Shown one piece after another: positions 46,070 through 57,963 of a stretch of 64,000 nt of DNA; within the stretch, counting starts at the first letter, position 1; each line of letters begins with the position of its first letter. The DNA comes from Magicicada septendecula (Eukaryota; Arthropoda; Insecta; Hemiptera; Cicadidae). Location: contig CM068371.1 of NCBI GenBank assembly GCA_034769895.1, forward strand, positions 402,953,469 to 403,017,468, in the 5' to 3' direction. Position numbers and translations under genes: made by a program. Under the pieces are notes generated by a model. It searched no databases. It was given only the letters and a program-made list of their open reading frames with translations, and had not been told where the DNA came from.

Positions 46070-46300
46070 CGTTGTGCTATCGAATCAATAGTTATGAATA
46101 TAAAACGTTCAAACCTGTTAATTCATTGATATTACATAGTTAATAGTAATAGCCCTATATGTCATTATAATAAAAACACCATATGTGTGATATAATTTAG
46201 TATCATATGTGTGTATCGATTTAAAATAAACGTAATTAACTAACTATAACATGTGAGGGGGGAGCATTCTACTCTGGTAAGGTAAGAAGTTGGTTGTGAA
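46070..46300 (+). repeat. Dispersed repeat, copy 2
   Basis: Partner of 42755-43010, with substitutions and small indels and a shorter G-run (46257-46262). Confidence 0.65.
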
Positions 46301-47250
46301 GTAGCGATTGCTGTGATAAACCAGAGAAGACGACAGTGAATGAGCGACGTAATGTGTGACTCACGTACTTGTTTAAATTTAATAAACTTAACACAATAAA
46401 CTTCTTTCTAAAAACGGCCGATTACCTTCCAGTTCATCGTTCTGTTATGTTTTCCACTTCGCGTGCCCCTATTTATTTATTTCGCCCGCGTGTTTTTACG
46501 TACATCGAGATAAGTGGCGAACTGCTATTTATAATGAGACAGAAAAACGGAAGAAACATACCGATTAAGATAAATTTAGCGCAACGAAATTTTTTACGTG
46601 CAGATTTTCCGCGAACGGTTAAATTTATAGCGAAATGTTATTGGAATGTTGACCGTGGCGTGATGCCAAGAGCGTCCGTTGTGTCGCGCTCGGATGGCAT
46701 GGCGCTTGCGGACCCAATTCCGATCCGTCAGCTGGGCCTTGAGTTTAATTTCGCTTCTTCCTGTAGAACCTGCAGAGCCGATCTTTGTCCCGTGTGATAC
46801 TGTTTACGTGCAAGCGGACGACGCCTGTTTCTTCACACCCGGTTTTTAAACTGGAGCACGCGTCAGTTGTCACTGTTGTGTTCAGGGTTAGGTGCTGTTG
46901 AAGCGGTAAATATATTTCAACTCACGCCAACATTATGTATTGTACGGGACTGCATTTATTGTAGAGTACTGGGCCCTTGTTAAAAAACTAATCGTGCATA
47001 TACTTTTGTCGTGTAATTAATCGTAAGTAACCCGCAAACTTGAATGTGTTCTTTTGTTCTGCAGTGTACGATTTTCTGAACTATCCTGAGCTCTTCCTAT
47101 TTTTGTTAGACTCCTGTCAGTTTTAGCTGAAACGAACAAGATAAACGAGTGCGGAAGAGTCGTTCTTGATCCGTGTCTTTTTTAAAAACTGACTCCTAGA
47201 TTTTTAAATAGTACGCCAGGAACCTTCGTTTTTAATGTCCAATGTCGTAT
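46301..47250. other. Anonymous DNA with an unsupported 142-codon frame
   Basis: The plus frame at 46369-46797 is the longest non-repeat ORF in this part, but it shows no domain, signal peptide or typical composition. The following ~450 bases are non-coding in appearance. Confidence 0.35.
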
Positions 47251-47254
47251 TGCA

Positions 47255-47425
47255 GAAAACAAAGAGAGACGGACTGCTCATCTGAATAGGTTGTCAGATA
47301 GCAGGCTGCCTAAGGGAGTTTCGAAATACAAGCCTATTGGACAAAGAAGTATAGGAAGAGCTAGGAAGCGCTGGTGAATGGGATGTTTGTCTTTCGGACT
47401 GAAACAGGTGATAACACTGAATCAG
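47255..47425 (+). pseudogene. LINE 3' tail, very short
   Basis: Reads RLSDSRLPKGVSKYKP, then GQRSIGRARKRW and a stop, with the next residues matching the usual end of arthropod LINE ORF2. Strongly 5'-truncated. Confidence 0.65.
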
Positions 47426-47429
47426 AGTC

Positions 47430-50290
47430 TCGTTACATACCAAATATAATGTTTGAAAGTAGCTAAATGGCTTCCAGTATGTAGTAACTTATTTTTAAGA
47501 ACGTTCATATTGTGTTTGATTTTACTCTTATGTTGTATATTGATTTTTATGACATGTTTAACATGCATACAGGGCCTTATGCATAAAAATTTGTGAGTAG
47601 TGAATTTTTTGTAACGGAAGAAATACTTTGTCAGCACTTTTTTCTATAGTTCTGTTATTAACACGGTTGTTTATTTGTGGGTAACATAATTACCACTTTG
47701 TCGACAAGTTTGCTTATATAGGATCACTTTTGGTTAGTCTGAAAGTTTTCCTAATTTTAATTTTCAAAGTTGGCAGGTGTGCGTTGTTGTCAATACTTTT
47801 TTTAACAAATAAACATTGATGAAGCTGCCTTTTGGTTAAGCGAAGTCGAAAATTATATTCGTAGTAGATTTGTAGGAAATGTTTTTTTTATATAACTAAA
47901 GGGACTAAAATGTTCTTTTTACAGCTCCTGTTTGTAAAATTTAATAGAAATTTTTTTTTCAAGGTCAGAAAAGTAAAGAATGACAACTCTGTAGTTTTTA
48001 TAGAAAAGTTTGTGCATTATAAGTCGTGAACAGTCCCATCGGAAGGCACTGTTTGTGTTGAGCCGAGAATCCTTGTTACTGTATTGCAATGATTGTCACG
48101 CAGCATGTTAACGTATTCAGGAATGCATTGGAAAGTCTGTTTGATGTAGGAGTTAGATGTTTAGCAATTCCATTTATTCTTCTAGACGTAAGAGTACGAG
48201 TTCCTACTTCACAGCGCTCGGATACCAGTCGTGTGTGTGTGTCTCCTTCTGTTAAATTATAAAAACGTAATAACGGTAGCTTTGCAACAGGTCAGAATCT
48301 ATATCTTTCAAGACAAACTACAACACTTTGGAAATAGTTTTTACACTCTTGTGCTCGTGGATTTCTAACACTAATATTTTGCATCGCTTCTTGCTTGGCC
48401 TGCTGTGTGGTCTATTCTCTGTTTGTCTAGTCTCTTCGTGTACCAATTAAAGTACAATGCAACGTTTTAGGTAATACCGTTTTTTTTTTCGTTAAATTTA
48501 CGAAGGATAAAAGGAGTGACCACGAGAGACTTGAAAAGAATCGCAGACATAAGAATCGAGTTTAAGATTACATTCGTTTTAGAGCATATTGAAGAAAACA
48601 TGGGACACTTAGAAGACTAGAACGAGACCATACCAGTGAAGAATAAGCGGGAACCTAGAATACAAAATAAGAGAAGAAGTGAAAATCCTAGAGATCGGTT
48701 AAGAAGCCCCAAAAATAATGTTAAAAAATAAATCCCATATCAGAGGCGAGTTTTTTAACCAAGGACAAGGAAACGACGATCTAAGTTGGTACTACGTGCC
48801 AAAAGGTATTCAAACCTTTAGTTAGATATGGACCATAACAGTAATCAATAATAATATTTTTCTGTGATAAACATACGTTTCGTTTTCAAAATTTAAAATT
48901 TCTACTAATGAACTTTTAATTTTCAAGTTAATTTCAGCGTCAGTTCTGACTAGAGTTAATAACGTGTTCTGCGTAGAGTGGTAGTATAATTATCCGAAAC
49001 CGCGCTTTGACGTACATTATATTATATTTGTAAAATTGTAACTTTATAAATGAAGTAATATGAAAATCGTATGTACTTTACTCATCATCTCACCATCTTC
49101 ACAAGGATTAAACAAAAAATAGTTTGTCCCGGTCCCAAGACTAGAGCTGGTCAGTTCAGCGCTTCTTCGGACGCCCCACACCAATCCGTCATTGCGGCAG
49201 TCATCCATTCGGTTAAAATGTTCCAACTATTGTAGCCGATATTGATGCCATCTAAATTACAATAGGTATTGTAAAGCTTAAATCGCGAAGGTATTTTGAA
49301 ATTATGCTGTAGGAGCCTGTGTCGTCTAACTGTAAGTGTCCAGAGTATTTGTGATTTTGTGTTATTATGGACCTGCTCGTAATACGAGTTCTTACACTAG
49401 ACCCAGAATGTTCGGAAAGACCTGTTTTCTGTGTCCACTAAATTCATTCAGTGTCACAGGCAGTTTGACAAAATAATTACGACATCTAAGTGTTAGTGAA
49501 CTATAATCAGCGATTTTTCAGAACTTGGAAAATTGGTCAGATGGACGGCTTCTTAGTGGTATTAACAAATAAGAACGTAAACAAGCTTCACTAAATTAAA
49601 TAAAAATAACAATGAGATATACTGACCTTTTTCAAACCACGCAATCGAAGTAGCCCCAAGGATTGTGCGAGAACGGTTTTAACAGGGAAACAATAAGTTT
49701 TACGTATTTATCTACGCAGTAATAATTAAACAGTAACCTCTCAGAACAAATTGCAAACTGTCCTCTGTCACATTGAAAATACCGGATAGAATTCGGTTTT
49801 AACAGTGACACATAATGAAAATAAGTTTTTTTTTTTTAACTTTCTGAAATCGGATTATGAAAAATTTGTTTTAACAAAGAATCTCTTTTAAAGAACACAG
49901 AAGAATGTCAGGAAAGCGGTGTGCAAAGAATTAATCCCATAAGTAATGTTATATATAATCCGATCAGAAAACTGGTCGTGAAAAAAACAATAGAGTGCTT
50001 ACGTTGCAAATGAAATTCCTTTTTGATTTGATTTAATTAATTAAACTAAAGCGTACTTTTATTTGTTAAAGGCGGACTTCTCCAGGTTTTGTGCGAAGTG
50101 AAGAACAAATGTACGTTTATCTATTAACTTGGCAAGAATATTATTTTATGTTTTTTTGTCAAAATGTAAATTCAGTATGTATAATTTCACTAAACAGTAG
50201 AATTCATCTTTCTACACGAAGTTTACATTTGTTTCATATTCATCTGTACTTCCCAGTTTTCCCGACAGATTTCTATTTTTCTTTATTGTA
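47430..50290. other. Anonymous DNA, about 2.9 kb
   Basis: No gene or known element recognised; short ORFs (47422, 49044, 50091) lack motifs. Confidence 0.4.
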
Positions 50291-50299
50291 GCGCGGTTA

Positions 50300-50935
50300 A
50301 TTGAACATAGAAGAAATAGCAGAGTCCACTTACCTTGGTAGTGTGATTACAAAAGAAGGAGAAGCAGTTGCAGCTGCTAAAACAAGAATTCGCAAAGCTA
50401 ATGCGGTCTTTATAAAACTCTACCCAGTTTGGAAATCAAGAGAAATATCAACTGCAACAAAAACCAACTACGCATCTTCAAGACCAATGTCAGAGCTGTT
50501 TTGATGTATGGGAGCGAGACTTGGAAAGTCACAATGGAAATTACCAAGAGTCTATAGGTCTTCATCAATAGATGCCTGAGGAAAATACTTCAGATTTTCT
50601 GGCCAAGCATTGTTTCAGATTAAGACCTCTGGAGGAGAACAAACAGAGGAACCCGTTGCCACCCAGATCAGAAGGAGAAAGTGGATTTGTATTGGGCATA
50701 ATACCTCTTACGGAAGAACCAAAATGTAATTGAGCGAGAAGCCCTGTTTTGGAACCCTCAAGGAAGAAGAAGACGAGGAAGACCAAGAATCTGGGTGGAG
50801 GAGAACTGTCGAGATGGAAGCAGGCAAGGAGGGAAAGTCCTTTGGAGAGCTCAGAGTCCGTTAGCGTAGGTTCGTCGAGGCCCTATGCTCTGCAACTGTA
50901 ACTAGGGAATTAACGAGGTAGATAGATAGGCCGGT
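50300..50935 (+). pseudogene. LINE reverse transcriptase C-terminal fragment
   Basis: Reads EIAESTYLGSVITKEGEAV, KTRIRKANAVFIKLYPVW, then RAVLMYGSETWKVT, FINRCLRKILQI, IEREALFWNPQGRRRRGRP and ends after VRRGPMLCNCN. This order (YLGS box, LMYGSETW, NPQG...GRP) is the C-terminal half of an RTE/R1-like LINE protein. Two or three frame breaks (near 50470, 50555 and 50640). The insertion ends in a short GATA repeat at about 50922-50930. Confidence 0.8.
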
Positions 50936-52530
50936 TAATTCCCGTAAGTTTTCAGTTTCTTTCGTCTTAGATTTCTTTTTGTTATGATTATTAATCTATA
51001 TGTTTACTACAAGCGCGCGCATACCCGTGTATCTAGTTGTATTTTGCAGAGATGAACCGTCTTCAAGGAATTATTTCTTTTAAGTAATGTTAAAAATACT
51101 TTGATCGAAATTAGTATTTGAATTTATAATTTTGAAATTAAATTCATTAACAAGTTAAATGTGATGCCATTAGAAGAAGCAACGAAGTAAGTTCAGTTTT
51201 CATAATCGATTGATTCACTCATTTTAGGAGGGATGTATAATTATTTAAATTTTATGTGCGATATTATATTAATAATCGTCATCAACCTCGGTGTATTCTA
51301 CCGGAAAATATTTGTTCCCATTAATGTTACGGTAATCGCGGTGGCTGACGTTCATTACAACGCAGGCCTACGTTAACTTAACGTTTTTTGTGCCCTTATG
51401 TGTTTATGGATAAGTTTATTGTTTGTTTCTCCCTGATAAATTGTCATTTACATATTTTTCGGTTTCTCAACGGTAGTTATATGATTATATTTTGCACCGT
51501 CCACCCGCGCCGTTCACTGTTCATTAGCTTTAACATCCGTAATTATATTGTTATTGAACAATGGTGGCAGTAACACGTCATAGTAAATGTTAAATGTCAG
51601 AGCGTAATTATGCTGTGTCAATCTGTTTCATTGTTCAGAATAATTTTAAAATATATTTTTTTGTTTATGTGGTTGTTTTTTTTAGTGTTTATGTGTTCAG
51701 ATAGATCTGTTGTGTTCAAACATGTGTTGAAAAAATCGGTGCGAAGTGGTTATGTTAATAGCACAACTGTTTGGTTTGTTTATTAGCAAGGATTTTGTTT
51801 TATTAAAAAGCTAGTATTGTTAGGAACGTCGTGGCACATTTTCAAGCGCTGCACGCGTACTGTTTGTAGTAAAGCGTATGGAGAATACAGTGGAACAGTG
51901 ATGACCAGACAACAAAGGAATCGAAGCGGTGAAGTACGAAGAAGCGACAAAGAATAGCGAAGGTTGAATGCAGGATTTATGTGGCATACGCAGGCGCCTC
52001 GTAATGCCGAATGACACGTGTTGAAGACGCAGGACTGCTGCTGACTGGAGCCGGTTGATGAGAAACCTTCCAACGCGGAGGCACGCGATATTGTTTTCCA
52101 ATTAAGCCGTTGAATGTATTGCGACAGAACACAAGTGGCTTCCCGCTAATTAGTTTGACTTTGACCTAAAGAGAATAATAAAAGTTTATTTTTAAAACGA
52201 CAGAGCTATGTTTGTATGGCATACCGTAAATTACACGTTTACGACCCGTAAAACCACGTTGGGTCCGCTCGTGTTTATATCCGCAGGCTTATTTGACGTT
52301 CAAGTGATGTTAAAACTTAGTTTACTTTTTTAATCTTTGATAAGACGAGATTTCAGTGTAGTTGGTGATTAGCTCATGCCCATTCTAGTCATTAGACAAC
52401 TTTTTATAACAAAGCCCGTGGGTGTGTATTTTATGATGGTGAATAGTTTCATTAATTTTGGAGAGTATACTCTTTGTTTATCTAAGAAGTAGGCCTAATT
52501 GGATATTATTATTATTTAATATTTATAAAG
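50936..52530. other. Anonymous DNA, about 1.6 kb
   Basis: Nothing recognised. The two overlapping minus ORFs at 51783-52101 are in different frames without motifs. Confidence 0.4.
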
Positions 52531-52532
52531 AC

Positions 52533-52665
52533 TTTACCTCAAGATGTTTACTCCTTATTTGGAACATGTTTCGGGAAGTCTTGTGTTTCCATCTTCAGCC
52601 TTCCTGATTTTGAACCTTGTGAGGTACTTGTGTGTTGGTTGTCTGTTGCTATGGTTTACTGTTGG
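52533..52665 (-). mobile_element. Penelope-type terminal fragment with hammerhead-like core
   Basis: In sense CTGAAGA (52598-52592), stem GGAA/TTCC (52590-52587 with 52577-52574) and CGAAAC (to 52568). CTGANGA and GAAA are the hammerhead core words. The related fragment at 35143 has lost half of it. Confidence 0.45.
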
Positions 52666-53845
52666 CCTCTGGTGCTTTAAATTGATATTATTGTGTGTGA
52701 TTGTGGTGTAGGCCTATATATTAGTATTTTGCGTATTTTCTATGTTGCGTGCTTTGAAAATTGTGTCGTGTTTTGTATTGATTTGTATTTGTTCAGGTAT
52801 TAGGTATTTATTATTTATTAATTAATAAATTTTATTTATTTTTATTATTTGTAATCGGATTATTTTATGTTATTATTCGGATATTTTATTTATTAAATAA
52901 TCGGATTATTTATTATTTTTACATTATTATTATTTTATGTAAAGCCTTCGAGTACACATTTGCAAATAAATAAAAAGAAAAATATGGTCAGTTTTGAAAT
53001 AACGGCAAACATAAGAACACTACTTTTGATCCACACGTAATGTCTGAAAACTAATTTATCTTTCTTTTACTCGAATTGAATCTTTACCCTATGACCAACG
53101 TTTGAGTGTAGAGGACCAGCCACCGCGCCGTGGTGATCCGTACGTGGAGACACGTATACGTGGTACACGACCGAACCACTGCGTAATTTTCATGTCATTT
53201 TGCATATCTTCTAATGTATACCGGTTTATTTACATCTCAGTTTAATTGGTTTTAAATATGATTAAAAATGAACATGGATCTAATATTAAGAATAAGTATG
53301 GTAATCACAGAAGTACATTAATGGTTGCAGTTGTTGCCATAATGTGTAAATATCAAAGTATATTAGAGAAAACGTTCATTTTTTTATAAGGTTAGAATCG
53401 TGCTAACGTGAAGGATGCTGCGAATCAAGGCCTGGATAGTCTGTGTTTACAAATTGAAGTGTTTAATTCGCGTTTGTGTTCAGCGAGGACGAGGCGACAG
53501 TAACTGTTGTAATAAAGCGGTGACCAAGAAACAACACGGAAACTCTACGGTATAATTTTAACTTATGTAATTCGTATGGATATTTTATGACGTTAGACGT
53601 TTCTATTATGAAGTCACAGAGTCGGTTGCACTGAATTCGAATAAACTTTGTGTCGCTTACTGATGAGCGATACTTCAAGTTTTTTTTTTATTATTAGCTT
53701 TATTTTATTTTGTAGTATACGTAGAACTTTTGTTAGTGAACGAAAATATCATGTGGAAGGTGCTCCAGTAAGCAGCACCCCTTCTCTACTCTGATCTAAA
53801 AGAAAGTCGAAAGTCTGGTATGGCTGTTTGTCTGAAGCGTGTTTT
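52666..53845. other. Anonymous DNA, AT-rich at its start
   Basis: 52790-52970 is a low-complexity TTATTTATT-type stretch. The remainder shows no gene; the 71-codon minus ORF at 53463 has no motif. Confidence 0.4.
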
Positions 53846-53849
53846 AATT

Positions 53850-54500
53850 ACGTTGTTTCCCGTGTCGCCAGCACCTTTCTTGACTGCTCGTTAAGGTTCG
53901 CTGTTAGTCTGTTTCTGTATTCCGTATAATGAGGTTTAACTTCGCGAACAGAAGGTACTTTGAGGCCCGTCTGTATGACGTGGTTGGCACGTATCCGGAG
54001 TGTTGACCTCTGTCTTGAGCAGCGTATTCTGGAAAAGCTGCACCATGTTTGAATCACTTTCTGTCCTCCCTAGCTGAAATGCCAAACGTCCAGATTGGTT
54101 TCAGAATTGTATTATGGAGGAGTAGTTTATTCTCGATGGACATCTGTGACCTTCTGTCGAGGAACCTGTACATATGTCTACAGGTATGCCGAGTAAGGCG
54201 TTTGTCCATATCTTCGCCGGGGTAATCAACATCTTCCGCTTGTGACAATCTAGACTTATTTAATGTTACAGGCGGACAGTTGTCTCGCCTCAAGTTAAAC
54301 ATAACTTGGATTTTGTGATTTGAATTCATTTGCCTTTATTCACCATCTCTTCAACCAGTTTTGTATTTCGTTTATGTCGTTTTGCAGATTTTCCGAAGCA
54401 GGAGCAGTGTGTTGGTATATCCTGTGTATAAAACAAGCAGAGTACTGACCCTAATATGCTTCCTTGCGGGAATCGTAATGTATTGTGTGAAGATTAGATA
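53850..54500 (-). pseudogene. Jockey-type LINE reverse transcriptase remnant
   Basis: From about 54480 downwards: LRFPQGSILGSVLCLFYTQD (the PQGSxLGPxLY box), then in another frame DNCPPVTLNKSRLSQAEDV, MYRFLDRRSQMSIENKLLL, ILKPIWTFGI, then NHVIQTGLKVPSVREV and YRNRLTANLN ending ATRETT near 53850. This is the palm-to-thumb part of a Jockey-clade ORF2. Part of the palm with the catalytic ADD box is missing, and several frame breaks are present. Confidence 0.8.
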
Positions 54501-54509
54501 GAAAGTAAT

Positions 54510-55200
54510 TTTATAATCTTCTCACTTTCACAGGCGGTTCAAAGTCGCTTGTCACAAAGAATGTTGATAACAAGATACGGAACGAGGCAAGTGGCATATG
54601 AGTGAAAACAGTATAGTAATCAACACTAATGTTATTCGTCTCGCTATCCTCCGAGTATAAAGGATGAATTATGATATCCACCACGTAAACATTAGACGCA
54701 CAGTCAGAAGATAGTTTTATCATATCGGGTCATGTTGAATATGTGCTTGCATTTATTTTCAATTTATTTACACAATGCAGAGGTAATGGATCGCTTTCAG
54801 TAGTTCTCCTGAATTATAATTGTGAAACATAGTTGGTGTATTGTTAATGGATGTTGGTACGGTCGAGGTGAACTCTTTGTTCACCTCCATATGGGATCTA
54901 ACAAAATTTGATAACATGAAACAAGCCTGGCGCGGTTCTGTGAACATCATATTCTTCATTAATTTTTGGAAGTACAGTAGTATCTAATCAGTTTCCGTTT
55001 GTACGTAAGGATATTAGTGTAGAAAGTTGCATGTGCTCGATGTAAGCGTGTCGCATGCCCGTCCTCGCCAACGTGCGTCATGCGTTAGTCATTGCTTGTG
55101 TTTGATTACGTTTGTAAATCTAGTTGATGATTATTTTCGAGCATAATGAACACGGTGAAGACTGGTTTGTTTCTCATCGTCAGTTGTTATATTAACGGAC
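54510..55200. other. Anonymous DNA
   Basis: No recognisable coding sequence or repeat; the minus ORFs at 54511 and 54768 lack motifs. Confidence 0.4.
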
Positions 55201-55783
55201 TCCTAAAGATAGCCGGAACGAGTTGTTTATTGCAACAACATGTGTTAATTGTAATTTAACTCTGAGCGCCCACGGCTGCGCCAGTACAATGCGTCTTTGT
55301 AATTGCACAGTTTACTTTGCGTTCTAAACAAAAGCTGAAAAGATAAACAGTTATCATTGTCTGACGATTCGCTTACCGCGGTATCTTGCATGGGTAAAAT
55401 GTAACTCGAGGAAAATTTTAACTCCCTGCAGTAAAATAAATATCGTTCTAGTCAGTTATGACCGTTTCAGAGCTTTTATAAGGATGATAAATTTGAAATC
55501 AGATTTATGTGACGAGACCTCAGTAATATTAAGCCCACTGAAAAGTTCTTTTTTTTAAGATATTTTTTATGAACTGAAATAAATGATACCGCACGATAGG
55601 TCTTCAAGTTTAAATATAAATCGAGCACATCCAAGTTTCTGCGAGACCCACGAAGTAACGCCTACATACTAATTGCAACTTATATTAGTTAAGACATGCA
55701 GCCTGCCACAAATATTTCTTGCAAATTTTTAATTCTGAAGGGAAGAATAGTTTTTGTGTTCACTTGATTTGTAAGACGTTCAT
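55201..55783. repeat. Flank copy F1 (long target duplication)
   Basis: 583 bp from TCCTAAAGATAGCC to GTAAGACGTTCAT. It recurs at 57384-57963 and 59566-60142. It carries AACAACATG and GAGCGCC on its left side and GCTTACCGC, ACTCGAGG and GATACCGC further right. No coding content recognised. Confidence 0.9.
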
Positions 55784-57383
55784 TTATTTATTATCAAAAT
55801 ACCCTTATACCATATTGGTGTCGGGTTACATCAATATATATGATAACTACATCAACTACACTCTATATACAAATTTTTTCCATCTTACTCTACCCATTGA
55901 CAATGTCTTCGCTTCCCTCCAGCCCAAGCCTCTTTCTCTCAAAATGTTTCCCATCATTCCATCCCAAGTCAGTCGCGGTCTTCTTCTCTTCTTTCTCCCC
56001 CCTGATTTTGCCTCCCAAACCTGTTTTACCGTTCTATCACTATCCATTCTCTGCATGTGTCCCCACCAGCATAGTTGTCTCAGTTCAATAAAATCCAGAA
56101 TCGATATCACGTCCAGATCCTCTCTTATTTGTGTATTCCTAACTCTGTTCTTCCTTGTTACTCCTACTACTCTCCTAAGATATTTCATTTCTGCCGCCTG
56201 GATTTTACTTTTTTGGCTTTTGGATAGCACCCACGTCTCACAGCCGTATGTTAAAACCGGTCTATATACTGTTTTATACACACTCATTTTCGTTTTTCTT
56301 GATATCTCCTTCTTATTTATAAATCTATTGTTTAATGCATAGTGTACTTTTATTGCCTTTTCAATCCTTTCATTTAATGCGGCTTCTTGTTTCCCATTAC
56401 TGTCTATTATAACCCCTAGATATTTGAATTGTTTGACTTGTTCTATCTTCATTCCTCCAATCTCTATATTTATTATTTTCTCCCATTACCATTACCTTTG
56501 TTTTGGTCTTATATATTTTCATCCCTTTTTCCTGAAGAACGTCATTCCATATATTCAAATTACCCTGTAACGCCCTTTCACTTGTAGCCATTAGCACTAC
56601 ATCATCCGCAAAAGCTCCTTCTGCTACTTCTATACTTCGCAAGTTCCTGTATCCAACATGCATTTTCTTAACCTTCAGTGAACACTTCTTAATAATATCG
56701 TCCATATACAAGTTGAATAATATCGGACTCAGTCCACCTCCTTGTCTTAATCCGTAGTTTGTTGTAAATCCTAACGACCTCATATTTTTACCAATTACAT
56801 AATTAACATTATTTTTGTATAACCTCTGTACTACCTTAATTATTTTACTCCTTATTCCTCTATTTTTTAAACTTTCCCATATTTTTGCTCTAGGCACACT
56901 ATCGAAAGCCTTCTCAAGATCAATAAAAGCCAAACATACCAATTTATCTTGTTGTATCGACTTCTCAGCTATCTGTTGCAGAGTAAAAATGTGATCCTGC
57001 ACACTTCTCCCTGATCTAAAGCCACTCTGCGATTCCTCCAAACTATTTTCTAAAATTGGGACCAATTTATTATTAAGTATCTGCTCATAAACCTTAACAG
57101 TTGTATTTAACAGATTGATACCCCTATAATTATTACAATCTCTTGCGTTACCTTTCTTAAAAATAGGAACTATCAATGCTTCCTCCCATTATCTTGGTAT
57201 GTCTACACTTGTCCACGCTTTATTGATAATTTCTAAAAGTATTTCTTTCCCCTTTTTCCCCATATTCTTTATCATTTCTGCCGTAATTTTATCTGTTCCA
57301 GGTGATCTCCCACTTTTAAGTCCTTTAATCACTACTTCTAATTTATGCATCGTTATTTTTTCTTCTGCAACTTCACCATCCTC
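55784..57383 (-). mobile_element. LINE copy L1, 5'-truncated, broken RT
   Basis: Minus-strand non-LTR retrotransposon, 1600 bp. RT coding starts within the region before finger 1 (KSGRSPGTDKITAEMIK), has an in-frame TAA in IPR*WEEALIVPIF, then CLAFIDLEKAFDSV, NYGLRQGGGLSP, FADDVVLMA. A 2-base deletion near 56480 (relative to L2) splits the frame into 259- and 198-codon parts; the second holds YLGVIID, LTYGCETWVLSKSQ and the basic end. The 3' end at 55784 is the short A-rich tail GATAATAAATAA. No endonuclease domain remains. Confidence 0.9.
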
Positions 57384-57963
57384 TCCTAAAGATAGCCGGA
57401 ACGAGTTGTTTATTGCAACATGTGTTAATTGTAATTTAACTCTGAGCACCCACGGCTGCGCCAGTACAATGCGTCTTTGTAATTGCACAGTTTACTTTGC
57501 GTTCTAAACAAAAGCTGAAAAGATAAACAGTTATCATTGTCTGACGATTCGCTTACCGCGGTATCTTGCATGGGTAAAATGTAACTCGAGGAAAATTTTA
57601 ACTCCCTGCAGTAAAATAAATATCGTTCTAGTCAGTTATGACCGTTTCAGAGCTTTTATAAGGATGATAAATTTGAAATCAGATTTATGTGACGAGACCT
57701 CAGTAATATTAAGCCCACTGAAAAGTTCTTTTTTTTAAGATATTTTTTATGAACTGAAATAAATGATACCGCACGATAGGTCTTCAAGTTTAAATATAAA
57801 TCGAGCACATCCAAGTTTCTGCGAGACCCACGAAGTAACGCCTACATACTAATTGCAACTTATATTAGTTAAGACATGCAGCCTGCCACAAATATTTCTT
57901 GCAAATTTTTAATTCTGAAGGGAAGAATAGTTTTTGTGTTCACTTGATTTGTAAGACGTTCAT
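57384..57963. repeat. Flank copy F2 (chimeric)
   Basis: 580 bp. Its left part matches F3 (AACATG without the extra three bases; GAGCACC at 57445). From 57553 on it matches F1 (GCTTACCGC, ACTCGAGG, ACTCCCTGCA, the T run, GATACCGC). The switch point lies between 57449 and 57552. Confidence 0.9.

Noticed and set aside
46369-46797. 142-codon plus-strand ORF as a possible host gene
   Set aside because: No domain, no clear start context or splice signals, and no repeat of its pattern elsewhere. Mentioned only as an unsupported frame.
55719-56342. 207-codon plus-strand ORF with hydrophobic stretches (also at 57899)
   Set aside because: Antisense of the LINE RT C terminus and tail; membrane-like stretches come from reverse-reading Lys/Arg/Glu-rich coding sequence.
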